Source: Novosphingobium sp. Chol11 (GTDB lineage Bacteria > Pseudomonadota > Alphaproteobacteria > Sphingomonadales > Sphingomonadaceae). From it: a DNA stretch of 64,000 nucleotides. The DNA lies in assembly GCA_945906105.1 (NCBI GenBank), contig CAMDQO010000002.1, positions 1 to 64,000 of the forward strand. The letters are read 5' to 3'. The position numbers and the translations under genes are program-made. The notes under the pieces are model-generated. The model was not told the DNA's origin and searched no databases. It saw only the letters and a program-made list of their open reading frames with translations. Shown here one piece after another: positions 1 through 7,668 of the stretch (the first letter of the stretch is position 1; every line of letters begins with the position of its first letter).

Positions 1-83
1 CATACCTCCACCGTCGGCATGCCCGCCTCCTGCTCCTTCAAGATCCCGATAATCTGCTCTTCGCTGAACCTGCTGCGCTTCAT
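1..83 (-). CDS. IS3-family transposase OrfA, N-terminal fragment
   Basis: Only the first 27 codons are present; the rest lies left of the window. The start reads MKRSRFSEEQIIGILKEQEA, the familiar beginning of the helix-turn-helix protein OrfA of IS3-family elements, which binds the element ends. A complete element would carry an overlapping orfB with the DDE catalytic domain, made by programmed frameshifting, but that part cannot be seen here. Family assignment is by recognition of this N-terminus. Confidence 0.8.
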   Translation of the reverse strand, partial: MKRSRFSEEQIIGILKEQEAGMPTVEV

Positions 84-146
84 GCGTCCGACTCCTTGCG
101 TGTCGGACTCTACTCATTTCTGGTCACATTTCAGGGGAGCACGTCA
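1..146 (-). mobile_element. IS3-family insertion sequence, left end (partial)
   Basis: The first 146 bases are the terminus of an insertion sequence that continues beyond the window. Read on the minus strand it begins TGACGTGCTCCCC at base 146, with the 5' TG that is typical of IS3-family ends, and leads after about 60 bases into a transposase OrfA start codon at base 83. The outer edge lies inside a lipoprotein reading frame. The other inverted repeat and any target duplication are outside the window, so the exact edge is inferred from the TG end and the break in the host gene. Confidence 0.7.
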
Positions 147-274
147 GAACCGTAGCGGGCGTGGGAACTACGATCATAATAGCCCCAGTCACTATTGAGA
201 TGGCTGTTGTTGCCTGTGGCACATCCACCGAGCAGCGTGGCCGCAGTGAGCGAGAGCAGCATCAATTTATTCAT
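131..274 (-). pseudogene. Small lipoprotein truncated by the IS insertion
   Basis: A 47-residue reading frame starts at base 274 behind a strong ribosome binding site (GGAGGGATTCCG before the ATG). Residues 1-18 form a lipoprotein signal with lipobox LGGC, so the product would be attached to the membrane. The last five codons (SDVLP and stop) come from the IS terminus, so the natural C-terminus has been replaced. The part left has no recognisable domain; it is rich in Ser, Tyr and Asn. It could be an intact tiny lipoprotein by chance, but the junction inside the IS end argues for disruption. Confidence 0.6.
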
Positions 275-466
275 CGGAATCCCTCCTTCGCATGGAGAAC
301 TGTTCAACGCTGCTGGATGCGAAGTGCAGTTACAGGAGCTTAATGATTGAAGCCGTGAATTGTTCCGAACGGCAGATTGAGCCCGATCTTTCTCCACACA
401 TGGTTACGGTGCTGGTGCGATTACCCTTAAACTCGCGGAGGGGAGTCAATTAGGGGGTTGTTGCAC

Positions 467-583
467 GTGTCACCGTAATTCGTAATTCCGTCACCGTAAT
501 TCCGTGTCACCATAATTCCGTAATTCTACAGCGTAACTCCAATTCGCGTAATTCGTGTTACCGTAATTCTCACCGTAATTCGG
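467..583. repeat. Left cluster of CACCGTAATTC-type repeats
   Basis: About eight imperfect copies of a 10-16 base unit are packed here, of the form GTGTCACCGTAATTCC, with variants such as CACCATAATTCC and TTACCGTAATTC. The units point rightward, toward the gene at 570-1532, and the last copies overlap its stop codon. Spacing is irregular, which excludes a CRISPR array. A second cluster at 1584-1645 points the opposite way. The bases from 275 to 466 hold only the promoter side of the lipoprotein gene and nothing else I can identify. Confidence 0.75.
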
Positions 584-1532
584 TAGAACGTGTATGCTCT
601 TTGAGAAAATTATCTAGGAAATCTAGAGATGTATCCCGAGGCGGAATGCCAGGAATATGGTGAATCAATTCATCGACAGAGTTTCGATGATCTGCAAAAA
701 TCATATGTTTCCCGCAGACAAATGACGCATCAATTTGCGGACGTTCCGAACGGTAAAACAGCGCATTACGTGAGTAGACCTGCACGGCATAATTTAACGC
801 ATCCGTTTCGTCTGCACAGGCTACCATCGTCGTGAGCTTGGGTAGTGTCATATAGCTCATAGGGCTTGCAAACAGCACGCTCAGCCAAGGTGTCAAAGGG
901 GCAAGTAGCTTCGGATGGTGCCAGTGCTCACCTTGAACTGTCAGATTGTGAAAAAAGCCATCGCCAAAAATAAACTCCCGCTCCGGCGAAAAAATCACCA
1001 TCAGCTTCCCGCGCCCACCAATCCCGCGCACAGCATTGCGTTGTGAAAGCCTTATGTTGGCACCAATAAGCCGGTTCCGCTCTCGTTCCGGAAGCGGTCC
1101 GCGATAATGCTCCGCCAGAGCTACACCTTTTTCACGGTACATCGGACTTCGTGCCGCCAAAGACACGAGGCATTCAATCAGGAGATTGAACTGATCGTCT
1201 GTCACTGATTGAGGTCGAATACGTGAAGCTATCGGTCGGTCGAATGGAGGGTCGCAGCGATCAAGCCCGTTCAGCCAATCAATGATGTTCGGAAAGTTGC
1301 TGTCTGCCGTGTGGAATTCAGCCTCAAAACTATTGTCCCACGGACTGTCAATCGCGGGGTTATCGCTCATCTTGATGTGATGGCCATTACCAATCACGCC
1401 AAAGTTATTGGGAGTCGAGCGGCGGACTTCACCGTCTGGTAAGAGCCAATTTACGCCGCCTTCAGAATCGGCCCAATGTTCGGAGACGCACTCGGGCCAC
1501 CAATGATGTCGTTCTGATTTAAGATTTACCAT
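570..1532 (-). CDS. DUF4238-like protein of unknown function
   Basis: This 320-residue protein begins at an ATG followed by VNLKSERHHWWPECVSEHW. The pattern HHxxP near the N-terminus, a following DxEGGVxWxxxDGEVRRSTPxN stretch, and a later FIFGDG segment followed by LLAPLTPWLSVLF recall DUF4238 proteins, which have HHYVP at the start and a (T/F)xxDNP...PLSP core. The match is from memory of the family and is moderate. An in-frame TTG at 1571 would add 13 residues but has no better ribosome site. The gene stands alone between two inverted repeat clusters, has lower GC than its neighbours, and is probably acquired. DUF4238 genes often occur in accessory or defence-rich regions; no activity can be assigned. 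Confidence 0.6.
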   Translation of the reverse strand: MVNLKSERHHWWPECVSEHWADSEGGVNWLLPDGEVRRSTPNNFGVIGNGHHIKMSDNPAIDSPWDNSFEAEFHTADSNFPNIIDWLNGLDRCDPPFDRPIASRIRPQSVTDDQFNLLIECLVSLAARSPMYREKGVALAEHYRGPLPERERNRLIGANIRLSQRNAVRGIGGRGKLMVIFSPEREFIFGDGFFHNLTVQGEHWHHPKLLAPLTPWLSVLFASPMSYMTLPKLTTMVACADETDALNYAVQVYSRNALFYRSERPQIDASFVCGKHMIFADHRNSVDELIHHIPGIPPRDTSLDFLDNFLKEHTRSTELR

Positions 1533-1583
1533 TGCAAAATCATATCGACTGATTTCGCCGATGGCTACCAAGGCAAGGGCATT

Positions 1584-1645
1584 TCGGTGACAAGGGAATT
1601 ACGGGGATTTACGGTGGGGGTTACGGTGACGGGTTACGGTGACAC
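1584..1645. repeat. Right cluster of inverted TTACGGTGAC repeats
   Basis: Units such as GGGTTACGGTGAC, ATTTACGGTG and TTACGGTGACAC occur here. They are the reverse complement of the CACCGTAA units at 467-583, so the two clusters face each other across the DUF4238-like gene. The cluster covers the 5' end and probable promoter of that gene. Confidence 0.7.
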
Positions 1646-2151
1646 TTTACTTAACCCCTAAACTTCACCGCAATCTCCCAACAACCGCTCTCTCATAACC
1701 GCACTGACGGACGGGGACACGCAATAGCATGTCTCCGATTTACGCGCGCTGTCCTACAAACCCGCACATTGCTACAGATCATCCGCTCCCTTCGACATGC
1801 TCAGGACATGCTTTGAAATCATCACGCCCTGCAATCGCCCGCCCCCCAAACCACCGTCCCGGATGCGCTGTTTTTTTAAAAAACAGCAATGTGTCACCTT
1901 TTCTGGCATAACCGCATGAAATCCCTCAATTAACTACCCGGACAGGGGTGTCCGGCCTGTCCGCTTCAGGCTTGCCAACCGGTACCCCCATTTTATCCGC
2001 CTGTTTGCCATCCTGCTCCCTCTTTCCTCGCTGGCAAATTCCGACTAGAGCGAACTCACATCGATGCACTTGCCATTTATTTCATTTTTCTTGCCTTTCA
2101 CGTAATTATCATTCAATAGCGCGCCGTATTATCGAACCAAGGGAACCTGCC
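1646..2151. other. 506-bp noncoding region upstream of ilvE
   Basis: No convincing gene is present. It contains a dispersed repeat copy at 1790-1808 and a perfect hairpin at 1938-1955 (CCGGACA, loop GGGG, TGTCCGG) about 200 bases before ilvE. That hairpin could be a terminator or a leader structure, but it lacks a T-run and I found no leader peptide rich in branched-chain residues. The bases just before ilvE are AT-rich, in keeping with a promoter and leader. Confidence 0.4.
1790..1808 (+). repeat. Dispersed repeat CTTCGACATGCTCAGGACA
   Basis: This is one copy of a short dispersed repeat known from many sphingomonad genomes (core CTTCGACAAGCTCAGGACA). A second copy in the opposite orientation lies at 29497-29516, inside the start of cobA. 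Here it lies in noncoding DNA and differs at one base. Confidence 0.6.
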
Positions 2152-3267
2152 ATGGCGACTCTCGCCGAACCTAGCCTCGCTTTCACCCGCCTGCCCCACC
2201 CTTCGCTGGTGCCAGCAGACGTGCGCGATGCGGCGCTGACCGATCCCGGTTTCGGTAAATTGTTTTCCGATCACATGGTGTCGATCGACTGGTCCGAAGG
2301 TGCTGACGGTATTGGGGCATGGCACAATGCCACGGTCGGGCCGCTCACCGCGATCCCGCTGCATCCTGCCGCTGCCGTGCTGCACTATGCGCAGGAAATT
2401 TTTGAGGGGCTGAAGGCTTACCGGCTGCAGGACGGCACCATGGCGCTGTTCCGGCCAGAGGCCAATGCCGCGCGGTTCAACGCATCGGCCAAGCGGCTTG
2501 CCATGCCAAGCCTGCCCGAAGATCTGTTTGTCGAGGCTTGCCGCCAGCTGGTTGCCGTGGATCGCAGCTGGTTCCCTGATGTGCAGGGCGGATCGCTTTA
2601 TCTGCGGCCCTTCATGATCGCCACCGAGGCCTTTCTGGGGGTGCGTCCGGCCAAGCAATACAAATTCATGATCATCGCCAGTCCGGCGGGCAATTATTTC
2701 AAATCAGGCGCACCGGCCGTGTCGATCTGGGTGAGCCAGTACACCCGCGCCGCGCCCGGCGGCACCGGTGCGGCCAAGTGCGGCGGCAACTATGCTGCCA
2801 GTCTGGTTCCGCAGGCTGAGGCGCTGGAGCGCGGCCACGATCAGGTCGTCTTCCTCGATGCCGCCGAGCACAAGTGGATCGAGGAACTGGGCGGCATGAA
2901 CCTGTACTTCGTGTTCGAGGACGGCACCCTGCTCACCCCGCCGCTAAACGGCACGATCCTGCCCGGCATTACCCGTAACAGCCTGCTGACCCTGGCCCGT
3001 GAAGAGGGGCTGACAGTGCGCGAAGAGCCTTACTCGATCGATCAATGGCGCGCCGATGCGGCATCGGGCAAGCTGCTCGAAACCTTCGCCTGCGGTACGG
3101 CGGCGGTGGTGACGGCGGTAGGCAAAGTGACCGATCCGGTCACTGGCGAATTCACCATCGGCACGGGCGGCCCAGGCCAGTTGACCCAGCGACTCAAGGC
3201 CCGGCTGGTCGCCATCCAGCGCGGCGAGGCAGAGGATACGCACGGCTGGGTGATGCGGCTCAGCTAA
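2152..3267 (+). CDS. ilvE: Branched-chain amino acid aminotransferase
   Basis: IlvE moves the amino group between glutamate and the 2-oxo acids of leucine, isoleucine and valine, the last step of their synthesis and the first of their breakdown, using pyridoxal phosphate in the cytosol. The 371-residue protein has the class IV aminotransferase fold: HYAQEIFEGLKAYR near residue 80, LYLRPF near 150, and KCGGNYAAS near 207 with the lysine that binds the cofactor. EELGGMNLYFVF and the C-terminal FACGTAAVVT loop are also typical of the group II (eukaryote-like) branch. The start is the ATG at 2152 behind AAGGGAAC; an in-frame upstream ATG at 1948 would add an implausible 68 residues. The gene appears monocistronic. 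Confidence 0.93.
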   Translation: MATLAEPSLAFTRLPHPSLVPADVRDAALTDPGFGKLFSDHMVSIDWSEGADGIGAWHNATVGPLTAIPLHPAAAVLHYAQEIFEGLKAYRLQDGTMALFRPEANAARFNASAKRLAMPSLPEDLFVEACRQLVAVDRSWFPDVQGGSLYLRPFMIATEAFLGVRPAKQYKFMIIASPAGNYFKSGAPAVSIWVSQYTRAAPGGTGAAKCGGNYAASLVPQAEALERGHDQVVFLDAAEHKWIEELGGMNLYFVFEDGTLLTPPLNGTILPGITRNSLLTLAREEGLTVREEPYSIDQWRADAASGKLLETFACGTAAVVTAVGKVTDPVTGEFTIGTGGPGQLTQRLKARLVAIQRGEAEDTHGWVMRLS

Positions 3268-3378
3268 ATAAACGTACGCAAACAACTATTGCCGCAACTA
3301 TGGCACCATGAATCAATTATATCGCGTAAAGGCGTTTCGTAGTAGTCTTATTGCCTATTCCCGTCAGGGGCACTGGAA

Positions 3379-4533
3379 TTGGGCAAAATTGACTTCAAGG
3401 TACTGCTGATTGCACCGGCAATATTGCTCGGCGGCGATGTGCGCCTTGCGGCCGATGCTTTTGGCCCGGTCTGGTCGGACAGCCAGCTTGAACAGCTCGA
3501 ACGTTGGGTGGCAGCAGCACCGGCAGATGGCCTGCCACAGCCCGATACCCGCGCATTTGCCGCCGCAAAGTGGCGCGGGCAGCCAGCCGAGATCAACCGG
3601 ACGGCGAGTGAACTGGCTGTCAATTTTGCTGCCGCACATCTGCTTGGTGTGGCTTCTGCGGCGGAAAAGGCCGAATGGTTCATCGCCGATAGCGACAATG
3701 TGCAGGATCTGGCCTCACGCATCGCGGCGGCTCTGGAAGCCGATCAGCTCGATGCCTTGTTTACCAGCCTGCGTCCCGAGCACCCGGCCTATGCGGCGCT
3801 GCGTGATGCCTTGGCGGCAGAGACCGATCCGGCAAAGCGCGAAGTGCTCGTGCGCAATATGGAACGCTGGCGCTGGCTGCCCCGATCTCTCGGACCTGAT
3901 TATCTGCTGGCCAATGCCGCCGGTTACGAGGTCAGCCTGTGGCGCGGCGGCGCGCGGGTGAAAAGCTGGCCGGCGATTTCGGGCAAAGTCTCATCGCAAA
4001 CCCCGTCAATCGCCGCGACAGTAACGGCGGTGAACTTCAACCCGTGGTGGGAAGTTCCAACCTCTATCGCCCAGGAAAGCAATCTTTCGGTGCGCGGCAG
4101 CTTTGTGTGGAACGGCAAACGCTTTCGCCAGAAGCCGGGGCCGACCAATTCATTGGGGCGGATGAAGCTGATCATGCCCAACAGCTACAACATCTATCTC
4201 CACGATACGCCCAGCCGCGGCCTGTTTGGTGCGCAGCAACGCGCCTTCAGCCACGGCTGTATGCGGGTGAGTGACGCTCTGGGCTTTGCCGCAGTGCTGC
4301 TTGAAAACAGCTATGATCGCCAGCGGATCGACAAGCTCTTCAAGACCGAGGAGGGTGAGGAACTGAAGTCCACCATCGTCGCCCTGGCCAAGCCGCTGCC
4401 GGTCTATGTCACCTATTTCACCGTCGATCTGACGCCCGATGGCACGCTCGCCTGGCACAAGGACATTTACAAACGCGATGTAAAAATTGCGACAGTCCAG
4501 CAACGGGACTCAGCGCAATTCGCCGCCAAGTAA
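3379..4533 (+). CDS. L,D-transpeptidase, YcbB/LdtD-like
   Basis: The 384-residue product is a periplasmic L,D-transpeptidase that would form 3-3 cross-links in peptidoglycan or attach proteins to it. A hydrophobic signal-like segment covers residues 8-25. The catalytic YkuD domain is in the C-terminal half, introduced by ERWRWLP and FNPWWEVP, with the active-site SHGCMRVSDA motif whose cysteine is residue 294. The order (long helical N-terminal part, then ERWRWLP, then YkuD) matches the YcbB/LdtD branch; a clear peptidoglycan-binding repeat was not recognised. The start is a TTG preceded by CAGGGGCAC; no ATG in frame precedes the signal sequence. It converges on the amidohydrolase gene. Confidence 0.85.
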   Translation: MGKIDFKVLLIAPAILLGGDVRLAADAFGPVWSDSQLEQLERWVAAAPADGLPQPDTRAFAAAKWRGQPAEINRTASELAVNFAAAHLLGVASAAEKAEWFIADSDNVQDLASRIAAALEADQLDALFTSLRPEHPAYAALRDALAAETDPAKREVLVRNMERWRWLPRSLGPDYLLANAAGYEVSLWRGGARVKSWPAISGKVSSQTPSIAATVTAVNFNPWWEVPTSIAQESNLSVRGSFVWNGKRFRQKPGPTNSLGRMKLIMPNSYNIYLHDTPSRGLFGAQQRAFSHGCMRVSDALGFAAVLLENSYDRQRIDKLFKTEEGEELKSTIVALAKPLPVYVTYFTVDLTPDGTLAWHKDIYKRDVKIATVQQRDSAQFAAK

Positions 4534-4544
4534 CGAGAAAGCTG

Positions 4545-4576
4545 CCTACTTCCCTACTTCCCTACTTCCCTACTTC
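4545..4576. repeat. Four tandem copies of CCTACTTC
   Basis: Four exact 8-base copies run head to tail between two convergent genes. The last copy contains the TAG stop codon of the amidohydrolase, so a change in copy number would leave that protein intact. This is a simple-sequence repeat of the type that changes by slippage. Confidence 0.85.
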
Positions 4577-6594
4577 CCCACCTCCACCTTAGGCGCATCG
4601 GCGAATGGCTTGATCCCCAGCTTGGGATAAATTTCGCTCGGGAAATAGGCGGTGCCGTTCTTCACCACCATCTGGATCGCCTTGATCGCCTTGATATCCT
4701 TCACCGGATCGCCGGGGATCAGGAAGAAATCGGCGAACTTGCCGCGTTCGATTGAGCCCAAGGTCTGGTCCTGCCCCAGATAGCGCGCCATCTCCAACGT
4801 ATCGCGGGCGAGCACTTCGGCGGGAGTCATGCCCAGTTTGGCGAACAGCTCCAGCTCGCGGTGGAGGGTGAAAGCGCCGCCCGTATCGGTGCCGGGGATC
4901 AGCAGGATGCCGCGCCGGTGCATTGCGCTCAGCGTCTCCATCACCTTGGCGAAGGCGGCGACATATTCGGCGCGTTGCTGCGGCGTATCAGCGCCGAACA
5001 GCGCCTGTTTCAGGCTGCGCGCCTCGGCGGGGGGCATATGATCGATATAGTCGAGCGCGCCGGGATTGGGCTTGCCGTCAAGCGCGGTGAGGCCAAGTTC
5101 ATGGATGCCGATGGTCGGCTCATGCGCCACCTTGTGCAGCGCCATGGCATCGAGAGTTGCGGAAACCTTGGGCGATTTCAAGTCGATAGCCGGGAAGCGG
5201 CGCATCGCTGTAAAGCGGAACAACGTGCGCGTGTCCTCACCCGGAGTGAGCACCCAGCCGAGCATCAGCTGGTTGACATGGGTGATCTCGTCATAGCCCG
5301 CCGCGATCATTGCATCGGCACTGGAAAAGGCTGGCACGTGACCTGCAACGCGCATGCCAAGCCGGCGCGCTTCCCTGGCCATGGCGGGTGCCCAATCGGG
5401 ATTGATCGAATTGTAGATCTTGAGCTGGTTATAGCCGCGCGCGCCATACCAGCGCACCGCATCGACTGCCTCCTTCTCGCCGCTGGCCAGAATCCCGGTG
5501 GCCGAGCTGAACGGACTCTTGCCCTCGACAAAGCCGCTGCGGGTCACGCGCGGGCCAGCCACCTCACCGGCGCTGATCCGCGCGATCAGCTTGTCGAGCA
5601 CGCCGTTTTCATTGCCCATGTCGCGCACCGAGGTGACGCCCGCCAGCACATTGAGCAGCGCGTCCTCCTGATCGAGGTGGCCATGCATCTCGTAAAGGCC
5701 GGGAACCAGCGTGCCGAGCCTGCCGTCAATCGTGGTTTCGCCCGGAGTGGAGAGTGACCCGGCAGGGACCACTTCGCTGATACGTCCGCCGAACCAGACA
5801 ACGTCTTTCGGATCGGTCAGCGCTTTGGCAGCGGGATCGAACAACCGGACATTGCGCAGCCGCACCGGTCCGGCAAAACGCCGCGCGCCTTCGCTCTGGA
5901 TCGCTGCGAGTCGTTCCGAGGCCAGCTTTTCGGCCAGCGCGCGCAAAGGCACATCGGCACCCTTTTCGTATCCGGTGCGCGCCGTGATGAAGCCGGCGCT
6001 CTGGCGGGAAAAGAACTCGCCCTGATCATCCAGCGTGATGTAGCTTGGCGCGATGCTGAGGCCGGACAGTTCGTAAGTGATGATCTGGATCGGGCCGCCG
6101 GTGCCATCAATCGTGCGGCGGTCTTTCTCGGTCAGCATGGCCGTGCCGCCGGGCGCAACAGCCAGCTTGCGACCCGGCGCAGCCAGCAGCGCTTTGGCAA
6201 GCAAGGCCACATCGAGCGGCGAACCGTTTTGCGTGACGTAATAGCGCGGTGCCTCCTTGCCCTTGATCACACCCGGCCCCGCCAGATCGCTCCAGATCGC
6301 GCCCTTGCCCGTGCGTTTGAAGCTTTCAGCTACCGCATTGCCGAAGGTGGTCTTGCCAACAATCTTCCAGTCAATCGGCGCGCCATCTGGGGCGAGCTTG
6401 ACTTCTTCCCTGATCGTCGGGCCGCGGCCGTTCTGCTTGTAATCGTAATCAACCGTAACCGCCTCGCCCTCGCGGGTGACAGTGTAATGGCCGATATCGC
6501 GGCTTTGCATCAGCACGCGATAGTCGCGGGTTTCGCCCAGCGCCGGACTGGTGAAGGCGATCAGCGCGGCGGCGGCAAGCAAGTGAAATTTCAT
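4570..6594 (-). CDS. Secreted metal-dependent amidohydrolase
   Basis: A 674-residue exported member of the amidohydrolase superfamily (imidazolonepropionase/prolidase-like branch). A signal peptide covers residues 1-20 (hydrophobic stretch ending SPALGE). Residues 25-240 are a beta-rich domain that I do not recognise, and the metal-dependent barrel follows. Metal ligands are visible as EMHGHLD (first beta strand), AGHVPAF, EITHVNQ and the aspartate in IPGTDTGG. The C-terminus has GSIERGKFADFFLIPGDP, the usual end strand of the family. The start at 6594 has a ribosome site (AGGGAG) eight bases upstream. Substrate is unknown; relatives hydrolyse Xaa-Pro dipeptides or other cyclic or linear amides. 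It stands alone and ends in a tandem repeat. Confidence 0.85.
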   Translation of the reverse strand: MKFHLLAAAALIAFTSPALGETRDYRVLMQSRDIGHYTVTREGEAVTVDYDYKQNGRGPTIREEVKLAPDGAPIDWKIVGKTTFGNAVAESFKRTGKGAIWSDLAGPGVIKGKEAPRYYVTQNGSPLDVALLAKALLAAPGRKLAVAPGGTAMLTEKDRRTIDGTGGPIQIITYELSGLSIAPSYITLDDQGEFFSRQSAGFITARTGYEKGADVPLRALAEKLASERLAAIQSEGARRFAGPVRLRNVRLFDPAAKALTDPKDVVWFGGRISEVVPAGSLSTPGETTIDGRLGTLVPGLYEMHGHLDQEDALLNVLAGVTSVRDMGNENGVLDKLIARISAGEVAGPRVTRSGFVEGKSPFSSATGILASGEKEAVDAVRWYGARGYNQLKIYNSINPDWAPAMAREARRLGMRVAGHVPAFSSADAMIAAGYDEITHVNQLMLGWVLTPGEDTRTLFRFTAMRRFPAIDLKSPKVSATLDAMALHKVAHEPTIGIHELGLTALDGKPNPGALDYIDHMPPAEARSLKQALFGADTPQQRAEYVAAFAKVMETLSAMHRRGILLIPGTDTGGAFTLHRELELFAKLGMTPAEVLARDTLEMARYLGQDQTLGSIERGKFADFFLIPGDPVKDIKAIKAIQMVVKNGTAYFPSEIYPKLGIKPFADAPKVEVGK

Positions 6595-6650
6595 CAAGGC
6601 ATCTCCCTCTATGACCGGAAGATTAGCGGCTGTTGAGCCAGCGCAAAGCA

Positions 6651-6682
6651 AAAAGCGCCCCGCTCTTTTTCAAGGGCGGGGC
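6651..6682 (-). terminator. Rho-independent terminator after the TonB-like gene
   Basis: On the minus strand a GCCCCGC / GCGGGGC stem (bases 6676-6682 and 6657-6663, loop of 12) is followed by GCTTTTTGC. It lies 27 bases past the stop of the TonB-like gene at 6709 and just before the amidohydrolase gene, so the two are separate transcripts. Confidence 0.7.
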
Positions 6683-6708
6683 CAAGGGTGGACTGCTGGT
6701 GATTGGCG

Positions 6709-7380
6709 TCAGTCGGGGATCGACCAGCGCAGTGAGCCGGAAAAACTGCCCGCAACTTTTGCGCCGCTGTCATCGCTCGCCGGATCGAAGCGGGCGCGGG
6801 TGGAGAGCTTGTCACAGGCGCGGGCATCCAGACGGGAAAACCCGCTCGATCCGGTGACGGTGCAAGAAGTGACGCGGCCCTCGGCGCTGATCCCCAACCG
6901 AAAGCGCACCACGCCCTGATTGCCTTCGCGCAGATCCTGCGAAGGATAGTCACCCGTGCTCACCCAGTCACCGGGGCGACCGCGCGGGCGGGCAAGTCTT
7001 GGTACGAAGGCAGGGGTGGAGGGAGCGACGCTCGGCTGCACGAACGGGCCGTTGCCAGCGCCCGCACCGGCTGTCTCGTCGCCATCACCGCTGAGCGGCA
7101 GAACTGGCCCCGGTGTCGGGATGGGCTGCGGCAAGGGCTTATCATGCGACCGGTCGTTGATCGGCGGAACCTTGGCATGGGTGTCATTTGGCGTTGGCAC
7201 GGGAACCGGCACCGGCGGCAGCGGAACATTGGTCCCGACAAAAGGCGGCGGCGGCACCTTGGGTATGATGATCGTACTCAAGCCAGTGACAAGCGCATAG
7301 ATCGCCGCCGCCTCAAGCGCAGTGACAGCTATCAGCGTGCTTACCCGCCGTGATCGACTCTGGGTGGAAACATAAGCCAT
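6709..7380 (-). CDS. TonB-family energy-transducing protein
   Basis: The 223-residue protein has one N-terminal transmembrane helix (about residues 14-36), a long proline-rich periplasmic spacer (about 40-130, with repeated PVP and PTP) and a C-terminal TonB domain. The C-terminal part contains YPSQDLREGNQGVVRFRLGI and GRVTSCTVTGSSGFSRLD, typical of the TonB fold that contacts outer-membrane receptors. It would couple the proton gradient to TonB-dependent uptake. No exbB or exbD is next to it, and the nearest receptor is at 54.9 kb. The start has a good ribosome site (GGAAGAGG). Such orphan tonB genes are common in sphingomonads, which carry many receptors. Confidence 0.85.
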   Translation of the reverse strand: MAYVSTQSRSRRVSTLIAVTALEAAAIYALVTGLSTIIIPKVPPPPFVGTNVPLPPVPVPVPTPNDTHAKVPPINDRSHDKPLPQPIPTPGPVLPLSGDGDETAGAGAGNGPFVQPSVAPSTPAFVPRLARPRGRPGDWVSTGDYPSQDLREGNQGVVRFRLGISAEGRVTSCTVTGSSGFSRLDARACDKLSTRARFDPASDDSGAKVAGSFSGSLRWSIPD

Positions 7381-7668
7381 GACACACCTCTTCCTTTTTC
7401 CCTCACCCGAAAATATCGGGCGAAAGCAACGTGGGTTGGTGTCCGGACTATTTGAAGTTATGTCACAATATTACATAACATTCAACATTAATAAAATATA
7501 ATGCTAAGGATCATTAGCTTCATACTTATGATATTGCGTGTGTCGTAAGTTAGGGTTGCCAAGGCATTTATGATCTTGTGTGGTTCGTAACTGCTGTTCT
7601 TGCCGTTACTCTGAACGGATCACGATGTGGTTGGCTTAAGCCCCTCCCCTGAAGTGAAGGGGCAGAAA
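7381..7668. other. AT-rich intergenic region
   Basis: This region separates the TonB-like gene from the 3' end of the Rieske oxygenase gene. Bases about 7450-7575 are strikingly AT-rich for this genome and contain a GCTAA/TTAGC palindrome at 7503-7518, likely the promoter region of the TonB-like gene. A short GC hairpin (CCCCT/AGGGG, near 7645-7661) just past the Rieske stop could be its terminator but has no T-run. Confidence 0.4.

Noticed and set aside
467..583. CRISPR-like array
   Set aside because: The repeated units are short, imperfect and irregularly spaced, with no spacers of constant length and no cas genes.
1729..1911. Small protein of 60 residues in the gap before ilvE
   Set aside because: Composition is not protein-like, it has no ribosome site, and it runs through a dispersed repeat.
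4861..5757. Long plus-strand reading frame opposite the amidohydrolase gene
   Set aside because: It is a shadow of the minus-strand coding sequence; the minus-strand protein has signal peptide and metal motifs.
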